Shown piece after piece: positions 10,358-21,008 of a stretch of DNA of 64,000 nt. Both the position numbers and the translations under genes were made by a program. The DNA is taken from positions 186,001 to 250,000 of the forward strand of contig JAWZSP010000006.1 of the NCBI GenBank assembly GCA_034401135.1, given 5' to 3'. The notes beneath the pieces are model-generated. The model was not told the origin of the DNA. It worked only from the letters and a program-made list of their open reading frames with translations, and ran no database searches. Source of the stretch: Volutella citrinella. Taxonomy: Eukaryota > Ascomycota > Sordariomycetes > Hypocreales > Nectriaceae. How positions within the stretch are numbered: the first letter of the stretch is position 1; the number at the start of each line of letters is the position of its first letter.

Positions 10358-10735
10358 CTAGTCGGGAGCAGGGCACGTCTCCCCCTCGTCATAGTTCTGG
10401 TTGCCGCCGTCTCGGCCGTGACAGACGATCGCATCGATGATGTAGTCAACACCCGGGGCTGCTGGCGTAGACGCCGTAGAGACAGGCCTCCGTCAAGATA
10501 TCGGACAACCACTGTCTCCATGTCCTGCTTGGGGTTGCGAATCTCAATAGACAGCTCAGAAAACCACATCTTACCCTCGTCGACCATGTGTTTGGCCTAG
10601 ACATCGTAGTTGGTATCGCCGACGTGAACAGTCTGCACTGCACGCACACTGGCCAGTGGTTCGGAGCGCTTTATCCCGAATCTGTTCTTTGGCTACCTCA
10701 AGAGTCTGGTCACATGTAAGCCCTTGGAGCTGCCT
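10358..10735 (-). pseudogene. Frameshifted relic of an unrecognised protein-coding gene
   Basis: Reading the minus strand, protein-like sequence moves between frames. One frame gives DQTLEVAKEQIRDKAL. The next gives VQTVHVGDTNYDV, then an in-frame TAG, then AKHMVDEGKMWFSELSIE and METVVVRY. A third frame gives LYGVYASSPG, and after one more shift comes VDYIIDAIV and a stop at 10358. These pieces follow each other without overlap, as expected for an old coding sequence that has gained at least two indels and a stop. I do not recognise the family and cannot place a start codon. Confidence 0.4.
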
Positions 10736-10740
10736 AGGAT

Positions 10741-12414
10741 AAAAATCTACCAGATCTTTTTATTCCCCACATCAAAGCCTGGTTAGAGAAGCACAAGTAC
10801 ATAATGCTGTTCCTCTGCATTCAATTCCCATCCCGTTCCGCTTGTATGAGCGGCGGCGAGATTTTAGCGACGCGCTAGACAAGTCGTGTGGCGCGTGTGG
10901 CTTAATGTGGCTCATGTGGCGAGTGCGCTCATCCACCGCTGATCTGCGGACAAGATTGAAGGAACACGAAAGCAATGAACAATCCAGGGCTAACTCCGCG
11001 GGACTAAGAAGACATGGTCGGCGTCGCGATGTGTCGTATTAGATATTTTATCTGGCACACAACAACTGGGTGCTGCTCCGCACACGTCTACCTAGAGGAC
11101 CAACTTTCGTCGCGAATGGTCCCGAGTACCACCTATAAACAAGGACCAGAATACCAGGTCGACAAAACTGACTTGGTGCATCGATAATAATACCACTACA
11201 GTCTGCATTCTATCTTAACTTCCCATTAAGCGAGCTGCGGGCTATGAATTACTCTCTTAGACTTGTGTTTTTGTATTTTGCCCATATATTCGCTGTTGTA
11301 GGGTATGCGACTGAAAGTCAAGACTGGTGAGTCAGCAGACTGGTTGGCCTGGAGACGCGCCAGACCACCTAAACAATGGATAGGAGCAAGACGCTTATTA
11401 GCCCGCTCTTCAAGCCCCGTGTGTAAAAGCGGGCCCCATCCGAACTCGCTACTAGGTGGGCATGGCCAGGCACGTAAGATTCGTGTGTGCTGCCCGATAA
11501 TGCGGCGCAGTGACCTGAAGCACCACGGGAAAGACGCGATTGCCCCTGACTGCTTTGTCCTCTACGACTACATCGACCGCATTTTCTAACTGGAGAGCAT
11601 CGTATAGCTCATGACTATTTGCGCTCGCATTCTTTCAGCGCGCCTGGGCTAATACGGCTGAAACGTCTCACAACAGAAACTGCCTTCAGCCGGGCGAAAG
11701 ACCGAGCACGCGCATGCAGAATGGCGGACTGTCGCAGCCGTCTTTACTCATAACAAGATGGAGGGTGCCTGATGGCGATGAAGTTGGCTGTGTGAGGCAG
11801 TGCCTGCTCCATTGACCGCCAAATCGCCCAAGACCCATCAAAATTCTGGGAGCCACGTCGCTGTTATGATTAATAACCACTCCCCTTGAAGCTGCTTGGG
11901 GCGTAGATGATTACTATTGTGGTATTCCGCAACCCTTGGCAGCTTGGACGCCAAGGCAGAGCCTCATTGTCGGGCCGAGCCACAATGCCCGAGAAGACGG
12001 GCCAAGGAGCGCCGCAATACGAAATGCGTGGACTTGTGCTACCGTCCTTCAGCCCGACTGCGGAGGCGCAGCCCGGTAGAGCCAGTCAATTGTCGAGTGC
12101 CCGCGGGGTGTGAAACCACCACTCGCAGGGCTTACTTCCCGCTGCTGACCCGACATGATACCAAGACATATGTTGTAATTCCCAACGTCGGCTGGCAGGA
12201 CTCGTTAGTTATGTAGCTTGAGTTGATTGCCCTTTACTTCTTATACGACTTGATATTTCCAGATAGCATTGTGTCCAGCATTATCTAAAGGCCTCGCCTT
12301 GCGCAGGTAAGAAATAACCTCAAACACAAGCACACAGCTACCTTAGGCAAGCATTCAACTAGAACCAGCAGCATCTTCTTCCATCGCACTCAATCCTCAG
12401 TCCAACATTTCACT
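10741..12414. other. Intergenic, 1.7 kb, no gene seen
   Basis: Scattered short ORFs without motifs. The last 150 bp contain pyrimidine-rich leader-like sequence just before the small secreted-protein gene. No transposon ends or repeats were recognised. Confidence 0.45.
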
Positions 12415-12957
12415 ATGAAATTCATCACGGCTAGCTTCCTTGCGCTCACGGCCGTTTTCGGTACCGTTAATGCCGATTTCGACGTGTACACTATGGGCAC
12501 AAGCAACGGCCTAACCCGCGCCGGGGCCTGGGGCTGGCAAGTTTATGACGGGCCCCCAAAATGCAATCAAGTTCGTGATTGGTACTGGCTGGCTAGCGAT
12601 GACGTGAGCGGCGGTAAATGGGGCGTCCGATGCAAAGGCGATGGTTGTTCGGGCAGAAGCAACCCAAAAGACATTGAGTTGATTGAAATGAACTTCAAAG
12701 GTTACCATTTTAGTAGTCCCCGTTCCCATGTATTTTGAAGAGCTATCAAACTAAGCCTGTTACCTCAAGCTGCTTACCGTGACCGTGGTTGAGGACTATA
12801 CGATGGGAAGAAACGACTCGGAAAATGCGTTCCTTATGCAGGACATGACTATTGGTGTGGTTTGAAACCTACCGGTCGAACAGAAGGCGTCCGTAAGATG
12901 CGCTGCTTCGTCAAGTCTGTGACGACAAAGGACATTATCGCAAAAAGACCTCGTTAG
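12415..12957 (+). pseudogene. Small secreted cysteine-containing protein with in-frame TGA
   Basis: Exon 1 (12415-12712) encodes a signal peptide (ends VNA near residue 20) and a mature part with YDGPPKCN, DDVSGGKWGVRC and DGCSGRSNPKD. A 57-nt intron (12713-12769, GTAGTC...CAAG) leads to exon 2. The spliced reading runs GYHFTAYRDRG, then TGA (12790-12792), then GLYDGKKRLGKCVPY and KMRC to a stop at 12955. I recall related fungal secreted proteins with Trp after the RG, and TGA is one change from TGG, so this looks like a nonsense allele. An alternative intron (GTTACC donor, TTGAG acceptor) would skip the TGA but uses poor signals and removes conserved-looking residues. Function unknown; effector-like in size and secretion. 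Confidence 0.6.
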
Positions 12958-13128
12958 TGCTAGTTCTCTGGCATGCATCTCAACAAGGCTGGGAACGTTA
13001 CGTCTTTGGAAAGGACGCGCATTGGATTACAAACTGAGATGGTGGAGAGGGATATTTTGATCGTGTCTCGTCGTCGTGTTCGGAGCCTAGACTGGGGCTA
13101 GCCTATCATTTCACTTAGTCTTTTTAAC

Positions 13129-13767
13129 TTATATCTGCCAGAGAAGGTAACAAAGCATGTAACATACAGACGCCCAGAACATCAGCCCTGGAGCATTCTC
13201 CCCACCCCACAATCTCCGGGTTGCCATGATATAGGTCAGATAGATGACTAGCCCGATGAGACATAAGACTGCCCAATGGTTAATGCCCCTCGCCACCGTC
13301 GGAACCACAATGAGAGGCATCTGAGCAATCTCGAAACTCGGGTACTTCTTCATGATGCCACTGTTCTTGACTGCCCTGTACGCCTCCATGCGGCTTTTGG
13401 AATCGTCGGAGACGAGCACAATGGTTGGCTTGCAGTGTTCGGCTGACGCGCCAACCATGTAGAGATAGATCTCTGGGGGCTTGCCCTGCTTCCCGCGTGG
13501 TGCAGTTTTAGGCTGGATGTGCGAAAGAATGTCTTTTTTGATCGTCTGCATAACCTCCTCCTTGGCTGGGCCAACCGCTTCCCAGCATTTTGTCTCGCCA
13601 AAGCCGAAATTTGCGTCGCTTAGCGGCTGGCCGACGGAGTCTTGTGGTGAGCCCTTTGCAAAGAGCCACGGCTTGTGGCGAGTTGGTGCCGTTTTCTCGT
13701 CCGAAAGCATGTCGGCAGCTGCCGGAGTTGCGTTGTCTGGCGAGTTGGGCACTGCCAGGCGCGCCAT
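13129..13767 (-). CDS. Uncharacterised fungal protein with C-terminal membrane segments
   Basis: Single-exon 212-aa protein starting at ATG 13767 (an upstream TTG extension was not used). The soluble N-terminal half contains GFGETKCWEAVG and a central block EIYLYMVGASAEHCKPTI followed by VLVSDD and YPSFEI. I recognise this block as a recurrent motif in fungal hypothetical proteins of unknown function. Two to three hydrophobic helices follow at about residues 155-212, ending at the C terminus, so the N-terminal part likely faces the cytosol. No catalytic motif is visible. Confidence 0.65.
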   Translation of the reverse strand: MARLAVPNSPDNATPAAADMLSDEKTAPTRHKPWLFAKGSPQDSVGQPLSDANFGFGETKCWEAVGPAKEEVMQTIKKDILSHIQPKTAPRGKQGKPPEIYLYMVGASAEHCKPTIVLVSDDSKSRMEAYRAVKNSGIMKKYPSFEIAQMPLIVVPTVARGINHWAVLCLIGLVIYLTYIMATRRLWGGENAPGLMFWASVCYMLCYLLWQI

Positions 13768-14238
13768 GGTGAGGGATATCAATGTCAGTTGACTTGATCG
13801 GGCGCAGGCAGAGACTGGAGCGTGCGGTTGCAGCCGTGGCGACTATCAATCGGAGTCACGCAAACCGAATGAAGAGCGAAGAAGAGGAGGAAATCTTGGC
13901 GAGTTGGAGGCAATTTTGTGTGACAGCTGTACTAATCAGGCAGAGAGGCGCAGTCTTGTTGGCTCCGCCCCCTGCAAGGGGCTGATTCGTTGTTAGTTGG
14001 TTGTTGGTTGGCAGGGTATGGGTTACATGCACCGCCGTTTCAGATGGGTTGGATACCCGGAGGGCAGCGCTTCATCCAGGTGTGCTCAAGGATGTTTGGC
14101 GTGATACCATGCAGACACACGGAACATGCCGATGATGTAAATGATGTAATTGTGAGTTTATTTGTACTTGATTCTGCAAGCCGGCAACCTCGCTCTATCC
14201 TTGGCTGGGTGCAATTGAATAACACCGTTCAAGCTGCT
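13768..14238. other. Intergenic, no gene seen
   Basis: Spacer of 471 bp between two minus-strand genes. It holds the promoter of the 212-aa membrane protein gene and the 3' region of the MarR-GNAT gene. No other ORF or repeat is supported. Confidence 0.45.
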
Positions 14239-15180
14239 TCAAGCCTTGGGAGTGACGCGGACAAATCGCTGCTCAAGCATTTCCTTCCCCCACTGCGTGC
14301 CGTGATTCTCCTCCACAAGCTCAAAGCCGTTTGCCTCGTAGAGATACCGAGCGGCATCGAGTCCGCTAAAGGTCCATAGATGCGTCTCTCTGAATCCATG
14401 GGCGTCAACAAAGGCGAGAGCAGCAGCTAGCAGCTTGCGACCGGCGCCACTTCCTCGCACACCATCATCGACAATGAACCAACGCAGGTGGGCTTTGCCA
14501 TCACCCAGATCCTCTCCATCAATGGCCACGGAGCCTATGACCTCGCCCTCTCGAACTGCGGCCCATATCGCGTTGCATGGGTTCTCTAGGCGGGGACAAA
14601 ACTCGGCGAGGCCGCCCGCGACGACGATTTCGAACCGCTGCCCGAATCCAGATGCGCGAGAGTAGTAGAGGGCGTGCATGTGGGTTATTCGCGCAATCAG
14701 ACCGACCTGATAGCCGCTCACAATGTCGACTTGCTGGGCCTTTGCTGTGATTGGGGCATCTTTCTCCCTCAAAGCCTCAGCATAGAGACGCAATCCTTCC
14801 AGAACAATCTCAGCCTGTCCTGGTTGAAGCCGACCAAGGCCATCCGAGACTTGTGCCCGTGCAAAGGCGTGGATAGCCGCGACTCGCTCATTGCCCGCTG
14901 GCGTCAAGTACAGCAGCTTGATGCGGGTGTCATCTTGGCTGGCCCGTTCTTCAATGTAGCCAGCCGACACAAGCTTGCCGAGCATCCGGCTGACGCTCGA
15001 CTTGCCCAGCCCAAGGGTGTCGGCCAGAGCGCGTGCCGTGACACCCCCGCTCTCAATCTCGATGAGGGCATGGACCGACGACGGCGAGAGGTTCGTGTTG
15101 GCAAATGAGGCTCCGGTAAAGCCAAGTTGACGAACGAGCTGGCGGGATGCCACGCGGATAGGTTCAATGAGCGGTGACAT
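14239..15180 (-). CDS. MarR-type helix-turn-helix / GNAT acetyltransferase fusion, bacterial type
   Basis: Intronless 313-aa protein. Residues about 1-150 form a MarR-like winged helix: ARALADTLGLGKSSVSRMLG is the recognition region, followed by the wing region with DDTRIKLLYLTPAG. Residues about 165-310 form a GNAT acetyltransferase, with the acetyl-CoA loop in VRGSGAGRKLL and YLYEANGFELVEE at the end. Such fusions are common bacterial regulators (family knowledge) and rare in fungi, so transfer from bacteria is likely. The start at 15180 opens MSPLIEPIRVASRQLVRQLG, the normal MarR N terminus; upstream in-frame codons look non-coding. Base composition is not obviously different from the neighbours. 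Target genes and acetylation substrate are unknown. Confidence 0.88.
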   Translation of the reverse strand: MSPLIEPIRVASRQLVRQLGFTGASFANTNLSPSSVHALIEIESGGVTARALADTLGLGKSSVSRMLGKLVSAGYIEERASQDDTRIKLLYLTPAGNERVAAIHAFARAQVSDGLGRLQPGQAEIVLEGLRLYAEALREKDAPITAKAQQVDIVSGYQVGLIARITHMHALYYSRASGFGQRFEIVVAGGLAEFCPRLENPCNAIWAAVREGEVIGSVAIDGEDLGDGKAHLRWFIVDDGVRGSGAGRKLLAAALAFVDAHGFRETHLWTFSGLDAARYLYEANGFELVEENHGTQWGKEMLEQRFVRVTPKA

Positions 15181-15631
15181 GGTGTTCGATGGCAGTGTCA
15201 ATGATGGTGACGAGTCGGTGCGGGGTGGAGATGGTTGCACAATGCAACTATATCCGAAGATTTTGCACCGCCGAGGTCGGACCGATGCACGAGTATCCAC
15301 CCTTGTCACCTTCTCTCGGACTTCTCCGTTTGCCTGTTCAAGTTCGTGCGATACAGGAAGAATGTAGCCTGTGGCACTGGTGACACGACATTCGGCATCG
15401 CCCATCTTCTCGATAACATGGCGGTGTTGTTCCCCTGTCTCACCTTCTCAGCCTCCCTGTCTCAGACATGACGCTTGTGTCCCTTGCCCAAGGCAGACTG
15501 CTGCAAGCCACTTAATATACCACTCTTCATGAGGCTTGCCCACGCTAGACACTCCCCCCACCCGCTTCACACCAAAACTCTCATCTTCGACCAATTGTCG
15601 AACGATTCTGTCTGTTGAGGATCCCTTGATA
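15181..15631. other. Divergent promoter region
   Basis: 451 bp between the MarR-GNAT gene (minus) and the DUF6536 gene (plus). Short ORFs here have no features. No clear operator for the MarR protein was seen. Confidence 0.4.
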
Positions 15632-18061
15632 ATGGATCTCGACACCGCTCCAGAGCCACTCGTTCACCAGGGCACGGGCTCAACACACGGAGAGTTTCTA
15701 GCTGCCCCCAATGCCGCGCCGCCGTTGCTGCCCCTGTCAAACCAGCAAGAAAAGGCATCACCACGGGCCAAGAAATCTACATTTTACAATTGGGTTCCCT
15801 CCATGTCGCTCATCTCCCCCCGGCGACTGCGAAAACGGTTCCAACTCCCAACTGGCTGGAAATTTGGCGTCAGAGTCACAGCACTGCTGATGTTTGGCGT
15901 CTTAATTGCAAACATCACGATCGCGGCTGTATTGAACACAAGATACCGCAGCGTTGATACCAAGATTGCATCGATTACCGCTGGCACATGCAACAGTGTC
16001 AAGAAACTGAGCATCGTGATCCATCTTACAATCAATATCTTGAGCACACTCTTGCTTGGTGCCAGCAACTACTGCATGCAGGTCATAAGTGCTCCTACAC
16101 GACAAGACCTTGACAAAGCACATTCAAGATGGCGATGTATGGATGTTGGCGTACCGAGCCTTCGAAATCTTCGTCTGATTCAACGCACAAGGTTGCTGAT
16201 GTGGCTCATCCTTGGTCTGAGTTCGATACCAATTCATCTGGTGTATGTGCCCCCCAAGACCAGCAAATGGGAATCCCGCCCTCATAAATCTTAGATACAA
16301 CTCTGCCTTCTTCGTCTCTACTACTCACCATATGCAAAGAGTCTGGTACGCCGGTGATTCATTTTTGACAGGAGCTCCTTTCAACCCACTTGATGCATCA
16401 TTTTTCAAGGAGCTTAATTCTTCAATCTTGGGGATACAGAGCCTGTTAATGAACAAGAGCGATTCCACGTTTCAGATGATGGGTAATGATGAATGCATCA
16501 AGAGCTACGGATCCGCCGGAAGCCTCCAAGGTCCCCGGGGTGATGTGATCCTGGTCGTCGAAAGGCCCACGAACTGCAGATTTCACAGTCATTTTCAGGG
16601 CTTAGCGGGCTACACCAGCTGGAACATGCATGAAACTGGAGAAATCAACAGTACCGAATGCAGGATTGCACTGGACTCGTCACTATATAGTATGGTGGTA
16701 TCCCAGAACTACTATACTCCAGACAGCCCAGACACCATACGGAACTCAAACTATTGGATCTGCTCTCAAGATAAAACTTATCAGAGCGGAGACATACCAA
16801 AGGAATTATGCCGCGATGGTGATTGGAAGAAGCAACTTGGCGCGAGTCCTTGGATTGTAAATGGTCTGAGAGTCAAGTATTGTTTGAGCGAGCATTTCAA
16901 AGACCCATGCACGCTCAAAGCGTCCATCGATCTTATTTACGTGGTAATCGGCATGAACATGGCAAAGTTGGTCATGGCTCTTATTCTCGCGTCCATCAAG
17001 CGGACTGGCCAAGATCCTTTGGTAACCATTGGGGATGCTGTGGCCTCCTTCATTGAGCACCCGGACCTCGAAACCAAAGACATGGGCTTGGTTTCTGATC
17101 GCCATGTTGTCCGGCACAATTCTAAGAGATTCGCTGCAGTTCATGAGCACCGCCTACAGGGTCATAGGTGGTCAGCTGCTGTTTCAAGAGGGCGCTGGAC
17201 CATAGCATCTGGACTGTAAGCCGGCAACACGTTACTCTTGCGAGGAATACTCGCTAATGTTTCGACAGAGTCTTGGTGTGCCTTGGTACCAATATTGGGC
17301 TTTTGGTCTTTGCGTCCTCTGAGCTGTCTCGATCAAGTGGCCGCGGGGATATTCGAACGCTCTGGTCCCTGGGCTTGGGCGAAATCACGGCTGCCAACTT
17401 CATACTCTGGGATCTACCTCGATCCGGAAATGCGGCCGTTATTAGTACCGTGTTGGTTACTAACTTGCCTCAGATTCTTCTCTCGGTTTTATATCTCATA
17501 CTGAATGCACTTGTCACCTCCATGGTCGGCGCTGGAGAGTGGACCAAGTTTGCTCATCTTCGTCGATCATTACGCGTCTCCTTCTTAAAGGGAGATCAGC
17601 GGTCGACCTACTTCCTGCAACTCCCTTACCGCTATAGTATTCCTATGCTTATATGCTCGGCAATTTTGCACTGGCTCGTGTCGCAAAGCTTCTTTCTGGC
17701 TCAACTGAAGCGAGTGCCACCCACAGAATTCGGCAGTCAAGTTCGGGATGATGGTGATGCCTTTATCCAGACAACTGGCGCGTTTTCGCCAATGGGCATG
17801 ATCTTGAAAACTTGCCTTACTGCATCGGTGTTCATGGCCGTGGTGGTACTGGGCAGGCGTCGACTCAGTGATGGAATCCCGTTGGTATCAGGGAACAGCC
17901 TGGCCATCTCTGCCGCTTGTCACGCGCCTGAAGGAACATCATCTCTGCTGCCTGTCCAGTGGGGCTCGATTCCAGGTAGCAATGGGGCTGAGGGTATCGG
18001 TCATTGCTCTTTCTCAAATGAGAGCGTGGAGCCGCTCGAAGAAGGCCATCTCTACGCGTAG
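15632..18061 (+). CDS. DUF6536 fungal multi-pass membrane protein
   Basis: Predicted 774-aa protein with exons 15632-16242, 16295-17215 and 17269-18061; all joins keep frame. The N terminus is cytosolic and Ser/Pro-rich; then GWKFGVRVTALLMFGVLIAN starts the first membrane helix. A cysteine-containing luminal or outer segment follows, with SIPIHLVYNSAFF spanning the first splice junction, a hallmark of the DUF6536 family as I know it. Further helices lie around KLVMALILA, LVLVCLGTNIG, SMVGAGEWTKFA, and near the C terminus. The role of the family is unknown. There is no sign of truncation. Confidence 0.85.
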
Positions 18062-18261
18062 GGGAGACAATGTAGCCTCAATTTAGATCAAATCTCATGG
18101 TATAGATGAGTTGCTTTCAACATGTGTTATTTATTACGACAAGTTGCTATGTTCATGACTCGCAGATTGATGACCAACCCAACCCTTCATTCCTCGCAAA
18201 CAACCCGCTACGCCCCAAGCCTTAGGTTGCTCTGACATCTAGTAATAACGCCATTCAAAAC

Positions 18262-20043
18262 TCACGGCAACTCCCATCTTTGATTGGGGTTACGATCTAG
18301 AGCCTGTAGCTCTTGCGGCTGTGATGCTTGAATCTCGACCGGGGGGTTTTGGCTGAGTGGCTGCATCTGCGACCCTTGAACCTCGACCGAGTAGTACTGG
18401 CTGGGGGACTTCATCATCCCATCTGTCCCAACCCAGCCCAGTTCACTCCCACCTATCGGGGTCCTCGCCTTGTGAGATGTATCCCGGCCGTTTCTTTTGA
18501 GGAAGAAGAAACCGACTCCAGCCAGCCCCACGACAGCTACTGCAACACCAACGCCAATGCCAGCCTTTGCACCAGCGGGCAGTCCTTCACTGGATGCGCT
18601 ACTGGGTTCGCTGCTGGGTGCGCTGTCGGACTCCGTTGTCGGCTTGACATCATCTTTTGCAAAGGTCGTCGTCCATGTCCCGCCCCAAGAGGCCTGCCAG
18701 TCGTTGATGCCCTTGCTGATTGACGTGTCGCCCTTTGCAATCGTCTCGATGCGTACCGCGTTGGAAATATTAGGTCCAGGCGCTTGAGCCAGCCACCAAT
18801 TCCAGTTGTCGTCGCTCGAGTGCCAGTTGGCGCCCAAGAAGGCGTCCTGGAGAAACGCACGGCCGAGGACATGTGTATCCCCATTGCCGGTGTAGCAAGG
18901 AAAGTATTGGGTCGGTTCGCTGACGAGGGGTCTGTCGAGAGTGAGGTTGAGATGTAGGAATGGCACGCGGATCGTGGTTTGCTTGCTGGATTCACTTCGT
19001 AGGGTGAATGCCAGTGCCGAAGCCGATGAGACGACTTTCGAATAGCTGGGAGACTTGGTGTCCCAGATGTATAGGCCGAGGTCTTTGTTGTAGTTGACGG
19101 GGAGGTGTTGTGCTATATTGTCGCAGGTCGCCTTTGGCAGGGATAGATAGGGTGAGCATCCATCAACGACGACTTCAAGCGTGTTGGAAGAACCTTTGGT
19201 GCTAATCAGCTTATCCTTGGACGTGAAGTCAAAGGGCGACTCTCCAGTAACGACTTCAATGGCAATGCCTTCAAGAGTGATGGGGTCCCTCAATTCTTTT
19301 CCCTTAATTGGAAGGGGGTCTCCAGCCACGCGATTCCTGTCATACCCCCCAAAGTAAAGCGACGGCGGAACCTTGGGCCAGACAGCCCCAATGTGCAGAC
19401 CAAAAGAATTAGATGGGGTGACTCCTTGATGGTAGAAGCCACCAGGGACCAAGCTCGCGTTGATGGATCTTGAGTCGGACGTGGAAAATGTCTGATTAAT
19501 TTCCCCAGGTGCGCCAAGTGACAGGCAACCGGCGCCAAAGGGATACCACATGCCGTTCGGATACGCCGCCATAAGGGAGTTGACGAGAATGAGGGACACG
19601 TTGGAGATGGTTGGGCCCTGGCCCGTTTCCTGGCCAAAGTTGACTCCGTCGATCCACCGTTGGACCTTTTTGTCGACATTCTGCACGCCGTACTGGAAGG
19701 TTCCTGTTTCCTCCCAAGTAATGCCGCCGGCAGAACCCTCGTTGGCGAGCATGCTGGCTGCCTTGTTGTAGCGACCGGCTGCTGTCGCTGGACAAGTCGA
19801 GTTGGAGTTGCAGTAGTCGACAGTGAAAATCCACGTCTCAAATGTGCCGCCGGGGTAGAGGTTGATGAAGTTCTTTGCCGACCCCAACGACGTCTGCACA
19901 GCGTGCCAAGGGCCGTCGGGACCAAACGTTTTTGAGGACCACGTTGCCTTGAACGGAGAGGTGGCAGCGAGGGCGGGAACGAGGCCGTAGAGGCATAGTG
20001 AGAGAACGAGCAGCAGCGTCGTCGTCATTTTTGGAGGCTTCAT
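18262..20043 (-). CDS. Pepsin-fold-like surface protein with C-terminal membrane anchor, probably catalytically dead
   Basis: Single-exon 593-aa protein. Signal peptide to about residue 27 (ends PALA). The ectodomain has the length and layout of pepsin-like aspartic proteases (HIGAVWPKVPPSLYFGGYD, then LEVVVDGCSPYLSLP, then VLGRAFLQDAFLGANW). No first DTG/DSG motif can be found near residues 65-80, and the second site reads VDGCSPY instead of D(T/S)G(T/S). A Ser-rich stalk near residues 470-490 precedes a transmembrane helix (about 497-517) and a Gln/Pro-rich cytosolic tail. It is best read as a non-peptidase member of the fungal A1-like family at the cell surface. Several NxS/T sites fit glycosylation. 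Confidence 0.75.
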   Translation of the reverse strand: MKPPKMTTTLLLVLSLCLYGLVPALAATSPFKATWSSKTFGPDGPWHAVQTSLGSAKNFINLYPGGTFETWIFTVDYCNSNSTCPATAAGRYNKAASMLANEGSAGGITWEETGTFQYGVQNVDKKVQRWIDGVNFGQETGQGPTISNVSLILVNSLMAAYPNGMWYPFGAGCLSLGAPGEINQTFSTSDSRSINASLVPGGFYHQGVTPSNSFGLHIGAVWPKVPPSLYFGGYDRNRVAGDPLPIKGKELRDPITLEGIAIEVVTGESPFDFTSKDKLISTKGSSNTLEVVVDGCSPYLSLPKATCDNIAQHLPVNYNKDLGLYIWDTKSPSYSKVVSSASALAFTLRSESSKQTTIRVPFLHLNLTLDRPLVSEPTQYFPCYTGNGDTHVLGRAFLQDAFLGANWHSSDDNWNWWLAQAPGPNISNAVRIETIAKGDTSISKGINDWQASWGGTWTTTFAKDDVKPTTESDSAPSSEPSSASSEGLPAGAKAGIGVGVAVAVVGLAGVGFFFLKRNGRDTSHKARTPIGGSELGWVGTDGMMKSPSQYYSVEVQGSQMQPLSQNPPVEIQASQPQELQALDRNPNQRWELP

Positions 20044-21008
20044 GGTTGTAAACGAAAGGATGGCAGTTGCCCACCAGGGAGAGGCAAGTTCTCAGGGGAA
20101 GATGTCAATTTTGGGGGGACTACAGACTACAGAGCGAGTGGCCACCACAACAAGGCCATTTTTTACTTAAGCGCCGCCGCTTTGATGGTGCCAACACTCT
20201 CTACGCACGCGAGAATTCGTCAGGCCAACGCTCAACAAGGGGCAGGCGGGTCTGAGCTAGAGGGCGAAACCGGAACCAGCTGCGGGGGGTCCGGGCAGTT
20301 TGATTAATTCGTCGCAGATTTGATCGCAGTCGAACTCTCTGCTGCTGAGAAGTGGGATTCCATTGGGAGGGGGGGGGATTTGGTTGTTGGTTGTGTTTTT
20401 TGCTGTTGGTTCACCCCTGTCTGTCTGCGTAATGCAGCATCAGGATTGGTGGCCTGGATGGGGCTGCGCAAAAATTGCTTGGCAGGGTGGTGCGACGTGG
20501 TGCGACGCGGTCCGACCGGTTGAAAAGCGTCAAAAGTGCATCCTTAAATTAATCCGCCCGTGTCCAGCGGGTGCTGATGGGCATCGCGACGGCTTCGAGA
20601 GTTGTAAGGCTGTGGGTGAGATTTAGACAAGTGACCGATCGGCTCGAGCCGAGAGGCTTATTGTCACGGCGGCGCACCCCGGCCCGGACGGCAGGGATGT
20701 GCCGGTCGGGGCCTTTGTGGGCCGCATCTGATTATACGGGCGCTTGCCTTTGTAATGTGGTTGGCCGCCCCATAGGAGCATGAAGCCCCTGCCGCTGGAA
20801 CAGATTAGATTTTGGCGTCTAGGTTCTTGGCTCCGGTGGACAAAGCCAAATGGCAAAGGGGGATGCCCCGTTCCTCGTCCAGCCCTGCCAAACAATTTGC
20901 CCCGGTTGCTCGCTCCTCATCTTTCCATTGAACACCTTCCCTTTGGCCGTCTTCCCCATTATTAGCACCATCCCATCGTCACCCATCTTCTCATGCCAGA
21001 CATGCAAG
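20044..21008. other. Divergent promoter region, no gene seen
   Basis: 965 bp between the protease-like gene and the glycosyltransferase gene. It contains a poly-G run near 20368-20378 and several short ORFs without features. A weak upstream in-frame ATG at 20850 could extend the glycosyltransferase but adds no typical sequence. Confidence 0.4.

Noticed and set aside
20850..21008. Upstream in-frame extension of the glycosyltransferase
   Set aside because: The extension resembles leader sequence and would place extra residues before the normal type II anchor; the ATG at 21009 fits the family better.
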